NCBI GenBank assembly: GCA_902475005.1
Contig: CABRXV010000010.1
Span: 1 to 40,648 of the forward strand
Direction: 5' to 3'
Source of the DNA: CABRXV01 sp900754955
GTDB lineage: Bacteria > Actinomycetota > Coriobacteriia > Coriobacteriales > Eggerthellaceae
DNA: 40,648 nt
The translations under genes were made by a program, and so were the position numbers. Shown one piece after another: positions 24,483-32,835 of the stretch (position 1 is its first letter; every line of letters starts with the position of its first letter). The notes below the pieces were generated by a model. It saw only the letters and a program-made list of their open reading frames with translations. It made no database searches and was not told the DNA's origin.

Positions 24483-24498
24483 TGTTTCACGTGAAACA
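24483..24498. promoter_or_regulatory. parS site (ParB binding)
   Basis: TGTTTCACGTGAAACA is the exact 16-bp consensus parS palindrome, here extended to a 20-bp palindrome (24481-24500). It lies between the polymerase stop and the chosen yolD start. By established knowledge parS sites concentrate around the replication origin and nucleate ParB spreading and SMC loading. Confidence 0.85.
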
Positions 24499-24558
24499 TT
24501 CGTTCGACTTGCATCCAGCGCGCCTGAACGCGAGGACGCGCCCGTACCGCAACCCCGA

Positions 24559-25890
24559 TCACGCACGATGACCGCCCACCTGCTCGTTGCGCTCGCGTGC
24601 TGTGGCCTTCTCGCGCAGGCTCATCCCCTTCAGCATGGCGTTCTTCCCGAACTTCCCACGCACCGCAACAAGCGCCTCTTGCAGGCTGCGCTCACGCTCG
24701 AACGCCGCCTCATCGTCGAAGAGCGTAAGCGTGCCGTACTCCTCGGGAAGCAGATCCCCGAAGCCGATGTTGACGCGCCTGATGGGCACATCGCGGCGCG
24801 TGGTTTCGTCGTAGAGCTCTTCAAAGCACGCCGTCAGCAGCGCCCGCGAGTTCGTGCGGCGATCGAGCTTGCGGTTGCCGCCCGTATGCAGCCCCCAACG
24901 ATGACCGCTTACGGGACGCTTCCCGTGCTCGCCCTCGAACAACTCCACATCGGCGAACGACCCCGCACTGCGCGCGTAACCCACCATGAGCGATATGCGT
25001 TCGGTCACCACACCCTGCTCCACCATCTCGAGCACACTCGCGTCCACCATCTCCTTGAGCACGAGACGCGCCTCCTCGAACGTATAATCGCCGGGAAGCA
25101 CCTGACCGTTGGTCATCGAATGCCCTTCGGGCTTATAGCGCTGTATCTCGGCAATGGTGCAGGGCTCCTGCCCCCATGCGTGATCGATAAGGTATTCCGC
25201 ATTCACGCCGAACTCACGGTAGAGCGTCTCTTTGCTGAGCGCCGCCACACCCGCCAAGTCGCGCGCACCGTACCGTGCGAGGCGCCGTGCGATGCCCGGT
25301 CCGATGCTCCATATGTCAGTGAGAGGGCGGTGGAACCATATCTCCCGTTTGAACGCCGCTTCGTCAAGGAAGCCGATGTTGTCGAGCGCGTGTTTCGCCG
25401 TGATATCGAGCGCCACCTTCGCGAGGAACAGATTGGTGCCCACGCCCGCCGTGGCGCAGATGCCCGTTTCGGCGCGCACTGCGTCCATGAGCAGACGCGC
25501 GAAGTCGCGCGCACCCATGTCATACAGATCGAGGTAAGGGGTGGCGTCGATGAAGCACTCGTCGATCGAGTACACGTGCACATCTTCGGGGCTCACATAG
25601 CGCAGGTAGATCGCGTAGATGTCGGCCGATTTCTTCATGTACAGTCGCATGCGCGGGCGGGCCATGATGTACGTGATGCCCGGCGGTATCTCGAACACGC
25701 GGCAACGGTTCTTCACGCCGAGTGCTTTCATGGCGGGCGTGATGGCGAGGCAGATGGTGGTGTTCGAGCGCTCGGGATCGGCGACGACCAGCCTGTCCTT
25801 GAAAGGGTCGAGGCCGCGGTCGATGCATTCAACGCTCGCGTAGAAGCACTTGAGGTCGATGCAGATGTACGTTTTCTCCCGCGTGCGCAC
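24559..25890 (-). CDS. Y-family DNA polymerase (DinB/UmuC-like)
   Basis: A 443-aa translesion polymerase. The palm motifs are ICIDLKCFYASVEC (first catalytic Asp) and VYSIDECFIDATPY (Asp-Glu pair). A helix-hairpin-helix-like segment follows (IWSIGPGIARRLARYGARDL), then the little-finger region. In the UmuC-like manner it reads nucleotides through a YIMARPRMRLYMKKS stretch. The start codon is GTG (25888-25890) with AAGGGGGG upstream. It is followed by the yolD-like gene, the usual partner. Length is normal for Gram-positive UvrX/DinB-type enzymes of about 410-440 aa. An SOS-box-like sequence lies about 40 bp upstream. Confidence 0.93.
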   Translation of the reverse strand: MRTREKTYICIDLKCFYASVECIDRGLDPFKDRLVVADPERSNTTICLAITPAMKALGVKNRCRVFEIPPGITYIMARPRMRLYMKKSADIYAIYLRYVSPEDVHVYSIDECFIDATPYLDLYDMGARDFARLLMDAVRAETGICATAGVGTNLFLAKVALDITAKHALDNIGFLDEAAFKREIWFHRPLTDIWSIGPGIARRLARYGARDLAGVAALSKETLYREFGVNAEYLIDHAWGQEPCTIAEIQRYKPEGHSMTNGQVLPGDYTFEEARLVLKEMVDASVLEMVEQGVVTERISLMVGYARSAGSFADVELFEGEHGKRPVSGHRWGLHTGGNRKLDRRTNSRALLTACFEELYDETTRRDVPIRRVNIGFGDLLPEEYGTLTLFDDEAAFERERSLQEALVAVRGKFGKNAMLKGMSLREKATARERNEQVGGHRA

Positions 25891-25930
25891 GCCGCCCCCC
25901 TTCTCGAACCTTTTTCACGTTCTCAATACA

Positions 25931-25944
25931 CGAACAATTGTACT
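25931..25944. promoter_or_regulatory. weak LexA-box-like sequence upstream of the polymerase
   Basis: CGAACAATTGTACT matches 8 of the 10 fixed positions of CGAAC-N4-GTTCG. It sits 41-54 bp upstream of the Y-polymerase start, a plausible SOS operator position. Two mismatches in one half-site make this tentative. Confidence 0.3.
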
Positions 25945-26003
25945 GTATTTCCAATCGGTTCGCTGTACTGCAGAAGGGTCAGAAACGATGGTTTTCCGAT
26001 ACG

Positions 26004-26837
26004 TCAGCGGCGCAGCTCGCGCAGAGAGGCGATCTCCGCGCCCCATTCGGGCAGCGCGTCATGCGGCGTCTCCAGGAAAAACGGCAGGTCGCGCAGCGCG
26101 GGATGGTTCACGATGCGCTCAAACGCCGCAAGCCCGATGTGGCCGCCGCCGATCACCTCGTGGCGATCCTTATGCGCCCCGAGCGGGTTCTTCGAATCGT
26201 TGAGATGAATGGCGCGCAGCCGCTCGAGGCCGAGCACGCGGTCAAACTGCTCGAGCACGCCGTCGAGGTCGTTCACGATGTCGTAGCCGCCGTCCCACAC
26301 GTGGCAGGTGTCGAGACACACGCCCACGCGCTCCGCGCGCTCGACGCGCGCGATGATAGCCGCCAGCTCCTCAAACGTACGCCCCACTTCCGTTCCCTTG
26401 CCCGCCATCGTCTCGAGCAGCAGCGTCGTAGTCTGCCCGGGAGCGAGCACCGCATTGAGCGCATCGGCTATCTTCTCGATGGCCACGTCAGCTCCCTGTC
26501 CCACGTGACACCCCGGGTGCATGTTGTACATCTGCCCTGGCGTGTGCTCCATGCGCGCAAGATCGTCGGCGAGCACCTGGAGCGCGAACTCGCGCGTCTC
26601 GGGCTTGGCGGCCGCGGGGTTGAGCGTATAGGGCGCATGCGCGAGAAACGTCGTGATGCCGTGTTCGGCGGCAAACGCGGAGAACGCGTCGACGTCGGCG
26701 AGGTCGATGGCCTTCGCCTTGCCGCCACGCGGGTTGCGCGTGAAGAACTGAAAGGTGTTCGCCCCGATGGAGACAGCGTCCTGCGCCATCTTGAGATACC
26801 CCTTCGCGCTCGAAAGATGGCATCCGATCGTGAACAT
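26004..26837 (-). CDS. nfo: endonuclease IV (AP endonuclease)
   Basis: A 277-aa TIM-barrel enzyme of base-excision repair that cuts at abasic sites. It begins MFTIGCHLSSAKGYLKMAQDA and shows the metal-site motifs of the family: FLAHAPYTLNPA, MYNMHPGCHVGQG, LLLETMAGKGTEVG, GVCLDTCHVWDGGYD, IHLNDSKNPLGAHKDRHE (with GGGHIG just after) and FFLETPHD. All expected His, Glu and Asp ligands are present and the length is normal. The start at 26837 has GGGAG 8 nt upstream; a 10-codon longer frame lacks such a site. It lies 113 bp upstream of the polymerase gene, making a small repair cluster. Confidence 0.95.
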   Translation of the reverse strand: MFTIGCHLSSAKGYLKMAQDAVSIGANTFQFFTRNPRGGKAKAIDLADVDAFSAFAAEHGITTFLAHAPYTLNPAAAKPETREFALQVLADDLARMEHTPGQMYNMHPGCHVGQGADVAIEKIADALNAVLAPGQTTTLLLETMAGKGTEVGRTFEELAAIIARVERAERVGVCLDTCHVWDGGYDIVNDLDGVLEQFDRVLGLERLRAIHLNDSKNPLGAHKDRHEVIGGGHIGLAAFERIVNHPALRDLPFFLETPHDALPEWGAEIASLRELRR

Positions 26838-27029
26838 GGCAGCTCCCTTCGCCCCCCCGCGCCGCACGCCACACGGCCCCGTGCGCCGTGCGCTTATCGC
26901 AATCCTGCAGCATTCTACCCTCGCGCGGCGGGCGCGCTGCCCTCAAATCGAAAACGTGCTATCATCCGTATTTGAGAATATATGCGGTTCCGCATCACAC
27001 TGACCAGCTTATTCGGGAAGGATCCTCTC

Positions 27030-28388
27030 ATGCGCGATCACTCTCATCACATCGAACTCTCCCGCGACGAGGCGGTGCGCCACATCCTCGAGCGCTGCGC
27101 CGCGGCGGGCGTCGGCTTCTCGTTCGCACCCGACGCCGCCGACGCGCGCGCCAAGGCCCTGCGCGGACGCGTCGAGTGTATCGCCCTCGAGAGCGCCTAC
27201 GGGCGCGTGCTCGCCCGCGACGTGACCGCCGTCACCGACGTTCCCAACGTGCTCACCTGCTGCATGGACTCCATCGCCGTTCATTGGAGCGCATTCGAGG
27301 CCTGCAGCGAGGGAGAGCTGCCCGACACGTCCGCATGGGTACGCGGCGTCGACTGGGAGTTCGCCAACACGGGCGTCGCCATGCCGGAGGGCTTCGACAC
27401 CGCCGTGGTGATCGAACACGTCACCGTTTCCGACGACGAGCAGCACGTGCAGATCCATGCCGCCCCCTCGCGGCAGTTCGCGGGCACGCGCGCCGCGGGC
27501 AGCCAGCTCAAGCGCGGGTCCGTGGTGGCGCGGGCGGGCGCGATGATCACACCCGACGTGGCCGCGACGATCGCGGGCGCGGGGCACAGCAGCGTGACGG
27601 TGGTGCGCCGCCCGCGCGTGGCATTCATCCCCACGGGCAACGAGCTCGTGCCCGCAAACCTTCCCTTCGCCGACCACGCACCCGAGAAGTACGCCGGATT
27701 CGGGCACACGTTCGAGTCGAACAGCCTCGTGGTGCGCGGCAAGGTGGAGAAGTGGGGCGGGACGTTCGTGCCGTTCGACATCGTGCCCGACGAGCACGAC
27801 GCCATCGGGGACGCCGTTGAGCACGCCTGCGAGGTGGCCGACATCGTCGTGCTGAACGCGGGGTCGTCGAAGGGGTCGGACGACTGGTCGTGCGAGGTTC
27901 TCGAGGAAATGGGCGAGGTCATCTGCCATCAGACGAACCACGGTCCCGGGCACCACAGCTCGTACGCCCTGGTGAACGGTACGCCCGTCGTGGGCATCTC
28001 GGGGCCAGCGGGCGGCGCGTCGTTCACGCTCAACTTCTACCTGCGCCCCGTCATGCGCGCGTTCCTCGGCCTCGATCCCGCACCCGAGCGCATTCCCGCA
28101 CGGCTCGCTGCGCCGTTCGCGTCGAACCCGTTCCACAAGCCCGTTGATGCGCAGAAGCTGCCCGGCGAACAGCGCCCGCCCGAGGCGAACGAGCCCGGCG
28201 CCGTGTTCTACTCGATCCGTTTCCTGACGCTTGAGGCGGCGCCCGACGGAACGCTTGCCGCCACGCCGCTGCCCGGCCGCCCTGGCACACCGCAGACCGC
28301 GCACGCGAACGCCTACTACATGATGCCTTCGGGTCCCGGCGCAGAAACTCCGCAAGTCGGCGACGTGATCTACGTAGAGCTGCGATAG
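27030..28388 (+). CDS. MoeA-family molybdopterin molybdenumtransferase-like protein
   Basis: A 452-aa protein of the MoeA family, which inserts molybdate into molybdopterin. Visible motifs are SAYGRVLARDVTA, the substrate loop CCMDSIAVHW (usually MDGYAV), PTGNELV (usually PTGDEL) and NAGSSKGSDDW followed by GPGHH and VVGISGPAGGASF. The deviations place it in a divergent MoeA branch; it might serve specific Mo or W enzymes. The start ATG at 27030 follows GGGAAGG; a longer frame begins in the AT-rich upstream region. Presence beside two molybdoenzyme operons fits cofactor supply. No Moco riboswitch-like leader was seen. Confidence 0.85.
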   Translation: MRDHSHHIELSRDEAVRHILERCAAAGVGFSFAPDAADARAKALRGRVECIALESAYGRVLARDVTAVTDVPNVLTCCMDSIAVHWSAFEACSEGELPDTSAWVRGVDWEFANTGVAMPEGFDTAVVIEHVTVSDDEQHVQIHAAPSRQFAGTRAAGSQLKRGSVVARAGAMITPDVAATIAGAGHSSVTVVRRPRVAFIPTGNELVPANLPFADHAPEKYAGFGHTFESNSLVVRGKVEKWGGTFVPFDIVPDEHDAIGDAVEHACEVADIVVLNAGSSKGSDDWSCEVLEEMGEVICHQTNHGPGHHSSYALVNGTPVVGISGPAGGASFTLNFYLRPVMRAFLGLDPAPERIPARLAAPFASNPFHKPVDAQKLPGEQRPPEANEPGAVFYSIRFLTLEAAPDGTLAATPLPGRPGTPQTAHANAYYMMPSGPGAETPQVGDVIYVELR

Positions 28389-28399
28389 CGCAAAGCGGG

Positions 28400-28444
28400 C
28401 ACGCGCGGGGATGCGTCCAGGCGGTGGGCGCGTCCCCGCGCGTG
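28400..28444. terminator. 16-bp GC hairpin between moeA-like gene and TA operon
   Basis: CACGCGCGGGGATGCG (28400-28415) pairs with 28429-28444 with one mismatch, 12 nt after the moeA stop. No T-run follows; it probably ends the moeA transcript before the toxin-antitoxin promoter. Confidence 0.5.
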
Positions 28445-28451
28445 TGCTATA

Positions 28452-28476
28452 CTCCTGTCAGACAGTCTGACAGGAG
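28452..28476. promoter_or_regulatory. palindromic operator over the TA ribosome site
   Basis: CTCCTGTCAGAC, one base, then GTCTGACAGGAG: a perfect 12-1-12 palindrome whose right end supplies the AGGAGG of the antitoxin gene. A TATACT (28448-28453) overlaps its left end. It is the likely autoregulatory site of the antitoxin or TA complex, able to block both transcription and translation. Confidence 0.75.
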
Positions 28477-28482
28477 GTTCAG

Positions 28483-28797
28483 ATGGATCCCATGGTATCG
28501 GCCCGCGTTCCCGTCGCGCTGCGCGATCCCGTCAACGCGCGGCTGAGGGCGATGGGCTCAAGCCCCACCGAGCTCATCAACAAGGCGTACGAGTTCGTAT
28601 TCGCAACCGGACAGCTTCCCCATGTTGCCGCGCCCGTTCCGAAGGGCGCGCGCACGCCGTCGGCGGAGCAGCTCGCTGCACTGCGCAGCAGCGTCGAGCG
28701 CACCACGTACGCTGTTCCGCCGAGCTACTTCGCCGCACGCACCGACGACCGCATTCTCGAGGACGAGCTGAGGACATCCTATGAGGCTCTTTCTTGA
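28483..28797 (+). CDS. antitoxin, ribbon-helix-helix (RelB/DinJ-like)
   Basis: A 104-aa protein. The N-terminus MVSARVPVALRDPVNARLRA followed by GSSPTELINKAYEFVF has the pattern of a ribbon-helix-helix DNA-binding domain of RelB/DinJ antitoxins. The remaining 60 residues are Ala/Pro/Glu-rich and probably unfold to wrap the toxin. It is preceded by a perfect palindrome overlapping its ribosome site and overlaps the toxin gene by 17 bp, a standard TA arrangement. Pairing a RelB/DinJ-type antitoxin with a PIN toxin, not a RelE/YafQ toxin, is a mixed combination. Confidence 0.85.
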   Translation: MDPMVSARVPVALRDPVNARLRAMGSSPTELINKAYEFVFATGQLPHVAAPVPKGARTPSAEQLAALRSSVERTTYAVPPSYFAARTDDRILEDELRTSYEALS

Positions 28798-29224
28798 TAC
28801 CAACGTGCTCATCGACTACTACGCGCGGCGCGAGCCCTTCTACGACGACGCCCTGAAGCTGCGCATCGCCGCCTTCTTCGGCGACGTCGACCTCTGGGTT
28901 TGCACGCAGTCGTTCGTCGATGCGGAGTACATCCTGAGAAAGGCCGTCCCCATCACCGAGCTTCGCAGCATGATGGCCGCAAGCCTCGAGTTTCTGAACG
29001 TGGCCGCCCCGCTGGCCGACCAGCTGCCGGACGCACTTGCGTCGAACTGGCCCGACCTGGAGGACTGCCTTATCGCGCACTGCGCGCGCAACGCACGGGC
29101 CGACTTCCTGGTCACGCGCGACACCCTCGGGTTCGCCAACGCGCCCGTGCCCGTCCTCACGCCGCGCGGCGTCATCGAGCGGCTCGAGGGCGAGGGCATC
29201 TCCTACGACGAGGTAGCATTGTAG
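28781..29224 (+). CDS. PIN-domain toxin (VapC-like ribonuclease)
   Basis: A 147-aa protein beginning MRLFLDTNVLIDYYARREPF, the canonical PIN start with the first catalytic Asp. Further acidic residues follow in the expected places: FVDAEYIL (Asp/Glu), WPDLEDCLIAHCA (two Asp) and FLVTRDTLGF (Asp). Such enzymes cleave tRNA or rRNA when freed from the antitoxin. Its ATG lies within the end of the antitoxin gene. No frameshift or lost catalytic residue is visible, so the module looks functional. Confidence 0.92.
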   Translation: MRLFLDTNVLIDYYARREPFYDDALKLRIAAFFGDVDLWVCTQSFVDAEYILRKAVPITELRSMMAASLEFLNVAAPLADQLPDALASNWPDLEDCLIAHCARNARADFLVTRDTLGFANAPVPVLTPRGVIERLEGEGISYDEVAL

Positions 29225-29240
29225 CGACGGGGTCGCGGCC

Positions 29241-29747
29241 CTACACGCGCACCGCTTCCGCCACCGCTTGGTATGCCTCGATGAGGCGGGCGAGCGTCCA
29301 GGTGGCGTTGGCGGCGCTGGTGGAGGGCAGGCGCACGTCGGGGATGCCCGTCTGCCGAAGCTGGTAGCGTACGTAGAGCTCGTGCGCCTTCGCACCCGTG
29401 GTGAACACCGCGCCGATGGGCGCCGCGTTCAAAATGCGCGCGAGGTCGTTCGGCACGGCATCGCGGATGCTCGCGTCGGAGGCGCCCTCGATGGTGCAGC
29501 GCGCGATGGTGTCCCACATGGCGATGCGGTTGCGCAGCAGAAACGCCGTGCGCTCGGCGACCGTCTGCGGGACGCGCTCCTCCCCCATCACCGCGGCGAG
29601 CACGCGCCACATGCGGTTCTGCGGATGTCCGTAGAAGAGCCCCGCCTCGCGCGACTTCGGCGAGGGGAACGTCCCCAGCACGAGCACGCGCGAGCGCTCA
29701 TCGAACACGGGCGCGATGGTGTGCTCGAGCAGCGTGCGCTCGCCCAT
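29241..29747 (-). CDS. DNA glycosylase, deoxyinosine/hypoxanthine type (UDG superfamily)
   Basis: A 168-aa cytosolic repair enzyme. The N-terminal RVLVLGTFPSPKSREAGLFY plus GHPQNRMWRVLA is the signature of the DNA-deoxyinosine glycosylase branch of the uracil-DNA glycosylase superfamily. A second motif near the C-terminus (LPSTSAANATW) matches the usual SPSxAN segment. Such enzymes remove hypoxanthine arising from adenine deamination. The start at 29747 overlaps the stop of the lipocalin-like gene (TGATG), so the pair is translationally coupled; a start seven codons earlier lacks this logic. Confidence 0.88.
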   Translation of the reverse strand: MGERTLLEHTIAPVFDERSRVLVLGTFPSPKSREAGLFYGHPQNRMWRVLAAVMGEERVPQTVAERTAFLLRNRIAMWDTIARCTIEGASDASIRDAVPNDLARILNAAPIGAVFTTGAKAHELYVRYQLRQTGIPDVRLPSTSAANATWTLARLIEAYQAVAEAVRV

Positions 29748-30178
29748 CAGCGCGCGGCCTTGCGCCACACCAGATGGGCACCGTTGACGGGAGCGTGAAT
29801 GGTGAGCAGGTCACCTTCCACACGGGCGTTGCGCTCCTGCGTCTGCCCGAGCCACGTGGGGTTCATGCTCACATTCATGGTGTGGCGCACCGTCACGTCG
29901 CCCGATTCCGCATCGAGCGCGACGATCTCGTAGCGGCCCGCGTACGCCATGTAGCCGTGCGCCGCGGCGGCCATCTCCTCGGGCGTGCCCTCGTGCAAAT
30001 CGCCGCTCGCGTAGGCGGGGCGGCCCGTCGCCATCTGCTGCGCCGACACGTAGCCGTCAGGCGTGTACATGAGGAAGCCCTTGCAGTCACGCCCGAGCGG
30101 GTACGTGCGCACGCCGTCCTTCTCGAGGTAGTACTCGACCATTTCCCACGTTCCCACCAGGTCCTCAGGCCTCAGCAT
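29747..30178 (-). CDS. lipocalin-like domain protein
   Basis: A 143-aa protein starting LVGTWEMVEYYLEKDGVRTY, the GxW-type opening of the lipocalin-like (Lipocalin_5) family, followed by GFLMYTPDGYVSAQQM and YMAYAGRYEIVALD beta-strand segments. No signal peptide is visible, so it is cytoplasmic. Family members probably bind or modify small hydrophobic ligands, but no reaction is established. Its stop overlaps the glycosylase start. AGGAAAGG lies upstream of the ATG. Confidence 0.85.
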   Translation of the reverse strand: MLRPEDLVGTWEMVEYYLEKDGVRTYPLGRDCKGFLMYTPDGYVSAQQMATGRPAYASGDLHEGTPEEMAAAAHGYMAYAGRYEIVALDAESGDVTVRHTMNVSMNPTWLGQTQERNARVEGDLLTIHAPVNGAHLVWRKAAR

Positions 30179-30572
30179 GGCGAACCGCCTTTCCTCGCGA
30201 TGTTCCGTGAGGATATTCTAGCCCACGACGGAATGCGCGGGACAGCCCGACGCGGGCAGCAGGACGCGTCGGCGGAAGCAAATGCGCGAAAATCACCGAA
30301 GTATGCGCTTGGGAGCGAGCTGATGGCTCGTTGGCGAACCGGACGCTATCGTGAGCTCCGTAAAGGGCCTGGTCAGAGGCGTGCTTGCGTAACGCATCCT
30401 TTAGCGGCCTGCGAGCGGCACCGCCCCACCTGCATACTTCGGTGAAAAATCTGCACTTTCCGCGTTTCACCCGTCCTCAAGACGCCCCGCCGTGCGGAAT
30501 GGAGAGCGGCTCGCGCAACGAGAGACACGGGGCGGCCCGGCGCGCGCGGGCGAACACAGCGCGCCCCCAGCA
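30179..30572. other. 394-bp intergenic, no gene seen
   Basis: No convincing coding frame or tRNA fold was found. GGTGAAA and TTTCACC (within 30442-30472) can form a weak 7-bp hairpin. The region separates the outward promoter of the lipocalin gene from the 3' end of the permease gene. Confidence 0.4.
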
Positions 30573-32222
30573 CTACTCCTCGCCGCGGGCCGCGGCGACA
30601 CGGCGGGCTTCATCAGCGCGCACCTTGTCGCGCGTGAGCCAGCTCAGCAGCACGTAGAGGCCCACCGTCATAGGAACCGTCGTCAAGAAGGGAATCGGCA
30701 CGATCATGAACGCGTAGAGCACGCCGTTGACCACCGTCACCGCCGCCAGCGTGATCACGCCGCGCCAGTTCACCGTTTCGGTGGCCGACAGCGGGATACC
30801 ACGCGTACCAATCTTCATGGGACCGCGCACGAGGTAGTAGTCCGTGATGAGCAGCACGCACCACGAGATCGTGAGGATGCTGCCGAAGCTCATGAAGGCG
30901 TTCACCTGATCGAGAATGCCGCCCATGATGAACGCGAAGCCGATAAGATTGGCAATCACCACGGCGACGGGCCAGCGCACCTGCAGACCGAACAGCGAGT
31001 CGATGAGGTTCGACACCGCGTTCGCACCGCCGATGGAATTCGAAGTTTCCACCTTCATCTGCGACAGGCAGATGATCGCGAGCCCCACGCCGCCCGCGGC
31101 GAGCACGAGCGATACGCCGGGGTTCGTGATGGCGGCGTTGGCCGCGCCCGCCGCATCGTAGCCCTGCCCTGCGAAATACGCGGACGCCGTAGCGAAGCCG
31201 AAGAACGTCACGATGGCGCCGCACACGTACGTAATCACGGCTGCAAGGCTGCCCGAGATCGAAATAGGCACGAGGTCGCTCTTCTTGCGCGCAAACCGCG
31301 TGAAGTCGGCTGCGAACAGCGCCATGAGACCCGACGTCATGATGGAGTAGTTGAGGCCGTACGCGAAGCCCTCCATCTCACCCACGCCCGGCACGAGCAC
31401 GCCGTGCGTCAGCGCCTCGCCGAGCTGTCCCTGAGATGCCACGAGGTAGACCACGTACCCCATCACGCAGAACAGCGCCACCACGAACACGGCGTTCAGG
31501 CGCGCGATCACCTTCGCGCCGAACAGCGACATGAAAATCCACACGCAGGAGATGTCAATGAACAGCAGCCAGCGCTGCCACTCGGCGTCCCAGCCGAACG
31601 CGAACAGAATGGCGTTGCCGAGCTGCACCGTACCGACCGCCAGCACGCCCACGAGCAGGAAGATCCACACGAGCGAACCCGCCGCCGAGCCCTTCGTGCC
31701 GAACACGTACAGACGCGACGCGACGTTGTTCGGCAGACCCTCCTCAAAGGTGATGCGACCCACCAGCAGCGTAAGCACGAAAGAAAGCGCGATCATGATG
31801 ATCATAGCCACGAACCCCATATGGCAGCCCGCGTAGAAGGCCACGATGCCGCCGCCCATGAGCTTGGACAGGCTCGAAACCACACCCGACAGGATGGCGG
31901 CGATGTCGGGCCAGGCCAGACGCTTGCTCTCAGGCACGCGCTCGAAAAGCGACACCTGCTCGGTCACCGAGCTCGCCTTGCTCCGCGCGCCCTGCTTCTT
32001 CGACGCGCCGCTCGATGCCGCGCGCCCCGCGCCCGCAGGCCCCGCGCCCACCGAGCCCGCTGGCGCGGATTCCGTACCCGCACCCGCACTCACAAACCCC
32101 GTCGCGGAGCCCCCGTCCACGCCGGCGCCTGCGGCCTCCGACGGCGCGCGCCCCAGCGCCGGAGCCTTCACCTCACAGGACGGCTTTCCCGCCGCCTTCG
32201 TCTCGCGTCCCTCATAACCCAT
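30573..32222 (-). CDS. NCS1-family permease (purine/cytosine type)
   Basis: A 549-aa membrane transporter. After a hydrophilic Gly/Ala/Ser-rich extension of about 85 residues comes SVTEQVSLFERVPESKRLAW and then about 12 membrane segments, including LMGGGIVAFYAGCHMGF, the NYSIMTSGLMALFAADFTRF segment and GGILDQVNAFMSFGSILTIS, typical of CodB/cytosine-permease-like carriers. NCS1 carriers import nucleobases, hydantoins or related compounds with sodium or protons. The ATG at 32222 follows AGGGGAGGGG; an upstream in-frame start adds 28 unlikely residues. The long disordered N-terminus is unusual for the family. Confidence 0.88.
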   Translation of the reverse strand: MGYEGRETKAAGKPSCEVKAPALGRAPSEAAGAGVDGGSATGFVSAGAGTESAPAGSVGAGPAGAGRAASSGASKKQGARSKASSVTEQVSLFERVPESKRLAWPDIAAILSGVVSSLSKLMGGGIVAFYAGCHMGFVAMIIMIALSFVLTLLVGRITFEEGLPNNVASRLYVFGTKGSAAGSLVWIFLLVGVLAVGTVQLGNAILFAFGWDAEWQRWLLFIDISCVWIFMSLFGAKVIARLNAVFVVALFCVMGYVVYLVASQGQLGEALTHGVLVPGVGEMEGFAYGLNYSIMTSGLMALFAADFTRFARKKSDLVPISISGSLAAVITYVCGAIVTFFGFATASAYFAGQGYDAAGAANAAITNPGVSLVLAAGGVGLAIICLSQMKVETSNSIGGANAVSNLIDSLFGLQVRWPVAVVIANLIGFAFIMGGILDQVNAFMSFGSILTISWCVLLITDYYLVRGPMKIGTRGIPLSATETVNWRGVITLAAVTVVNGVLYAFMIVPIPFLTTVPMTVGLYVLLSWLTRDKVRADEARRVAAARGEE

Positions 32223-32835
32223 AACGACCCCTCCCCTTTCGATGCTGGAACAGCGCTCCCGGCGCAGGCGGTCGGGCATGCAGCCCGCCGTACGCCAATC
32301 CAGCACACGGCAACCCCTGCTGCACGCCAGCAGCGCGCCTCGCCGTCGGCAACGCGGCGGCAGGAAATTGCGACCAGGAGCCTCTCCTTCGCAAAACGCC
32401 CCAACTTACATAGAGGGGGATGAGGGAAGCGGGGCGCTTTGCGAAGGAGGCTGAGGTATGGCATCTCAGCCTCGGTAAACAGCGGCACACAATGGCAAGG
32501 GATGGGGCAGGAGTTCATCAGGCCTGCCTGCCAAAGTCGCTGTGCCGCGTGCGGGCTCACTAGGGGGTAATCGCCCGCACGGCGGAACGCATCCACAATG
32601 GGGGCACGACAGACGACGTGCGTAAACGCCGCTTAACATACCCGCGAAAAACCAACGGAAAAGCAGATGCGCTCGGCCGTGCGCGGTGGGCGTCTCGCGC
32701 GCCGCGATCCGTCCTGACGGCGTTCGCGGCGGCCCACCGGAATCGGCGGTCGGGAGCTCCAAGAACCCCCGACCGCGCAGATCCGTTCGGGCTGCAGGCC
32801 ACATGAGCAGCCCGAACGGGGGAAGCGGGAATCGC
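32223..32835. other. 613-bp intergenic with stacked hairpins
   Basis: No gene is supported. It holds four hairpins: 32384-32449 (19-bp arms, one mismatch), 32447-32473 (GAGGCTGAG/CTCAGCCTC), 32746-32776 (9-bp arms) and 32783-32819 (13-bp perfect arms, 17 nt after the GntP gene stop). The first two lie about 160-220 nt upstream of the permease start and could be a structured leader; the last two look like terminators without U-tracts. Confidence 0.6.
32384..32473. repeat. tandem hairpin element, related to the one at 34331-34421
   Basis: CTCCTTCGCAAAACGCCCC pairs with 32431-32449 (18 of 19), and the right arm runs directly into a second 9-bp hairpin. The 25-nt segment 32436-32460 (GCTTTGCGAAG...CTGAGGTATG) matches 34359-34383 at 20 of 25 positions, which suggests a dispersed repeat family. 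Confidence 0.55.

Noticed and set aside
24464..24566. Longer yolD-like gene starting at GTG 24566
   Set aside because: No ribosome site and the segment includes the parS palindrome; the ATG at 24464 has GGAGG at ideal spacing.
26960..27029. Possible molybdenum-cofactor riboswitch or ModE-like site before the moeA-like gene
   Set aside because: The AT-rich leader is short and contains no long conserved stem set or clear palindrome.
30179..30572. tRNA or small RNA in the gap
   Set aside because: No cloverleaf, no CCA-adjacent acceptor stem and only a weak 7-bp hairpin.
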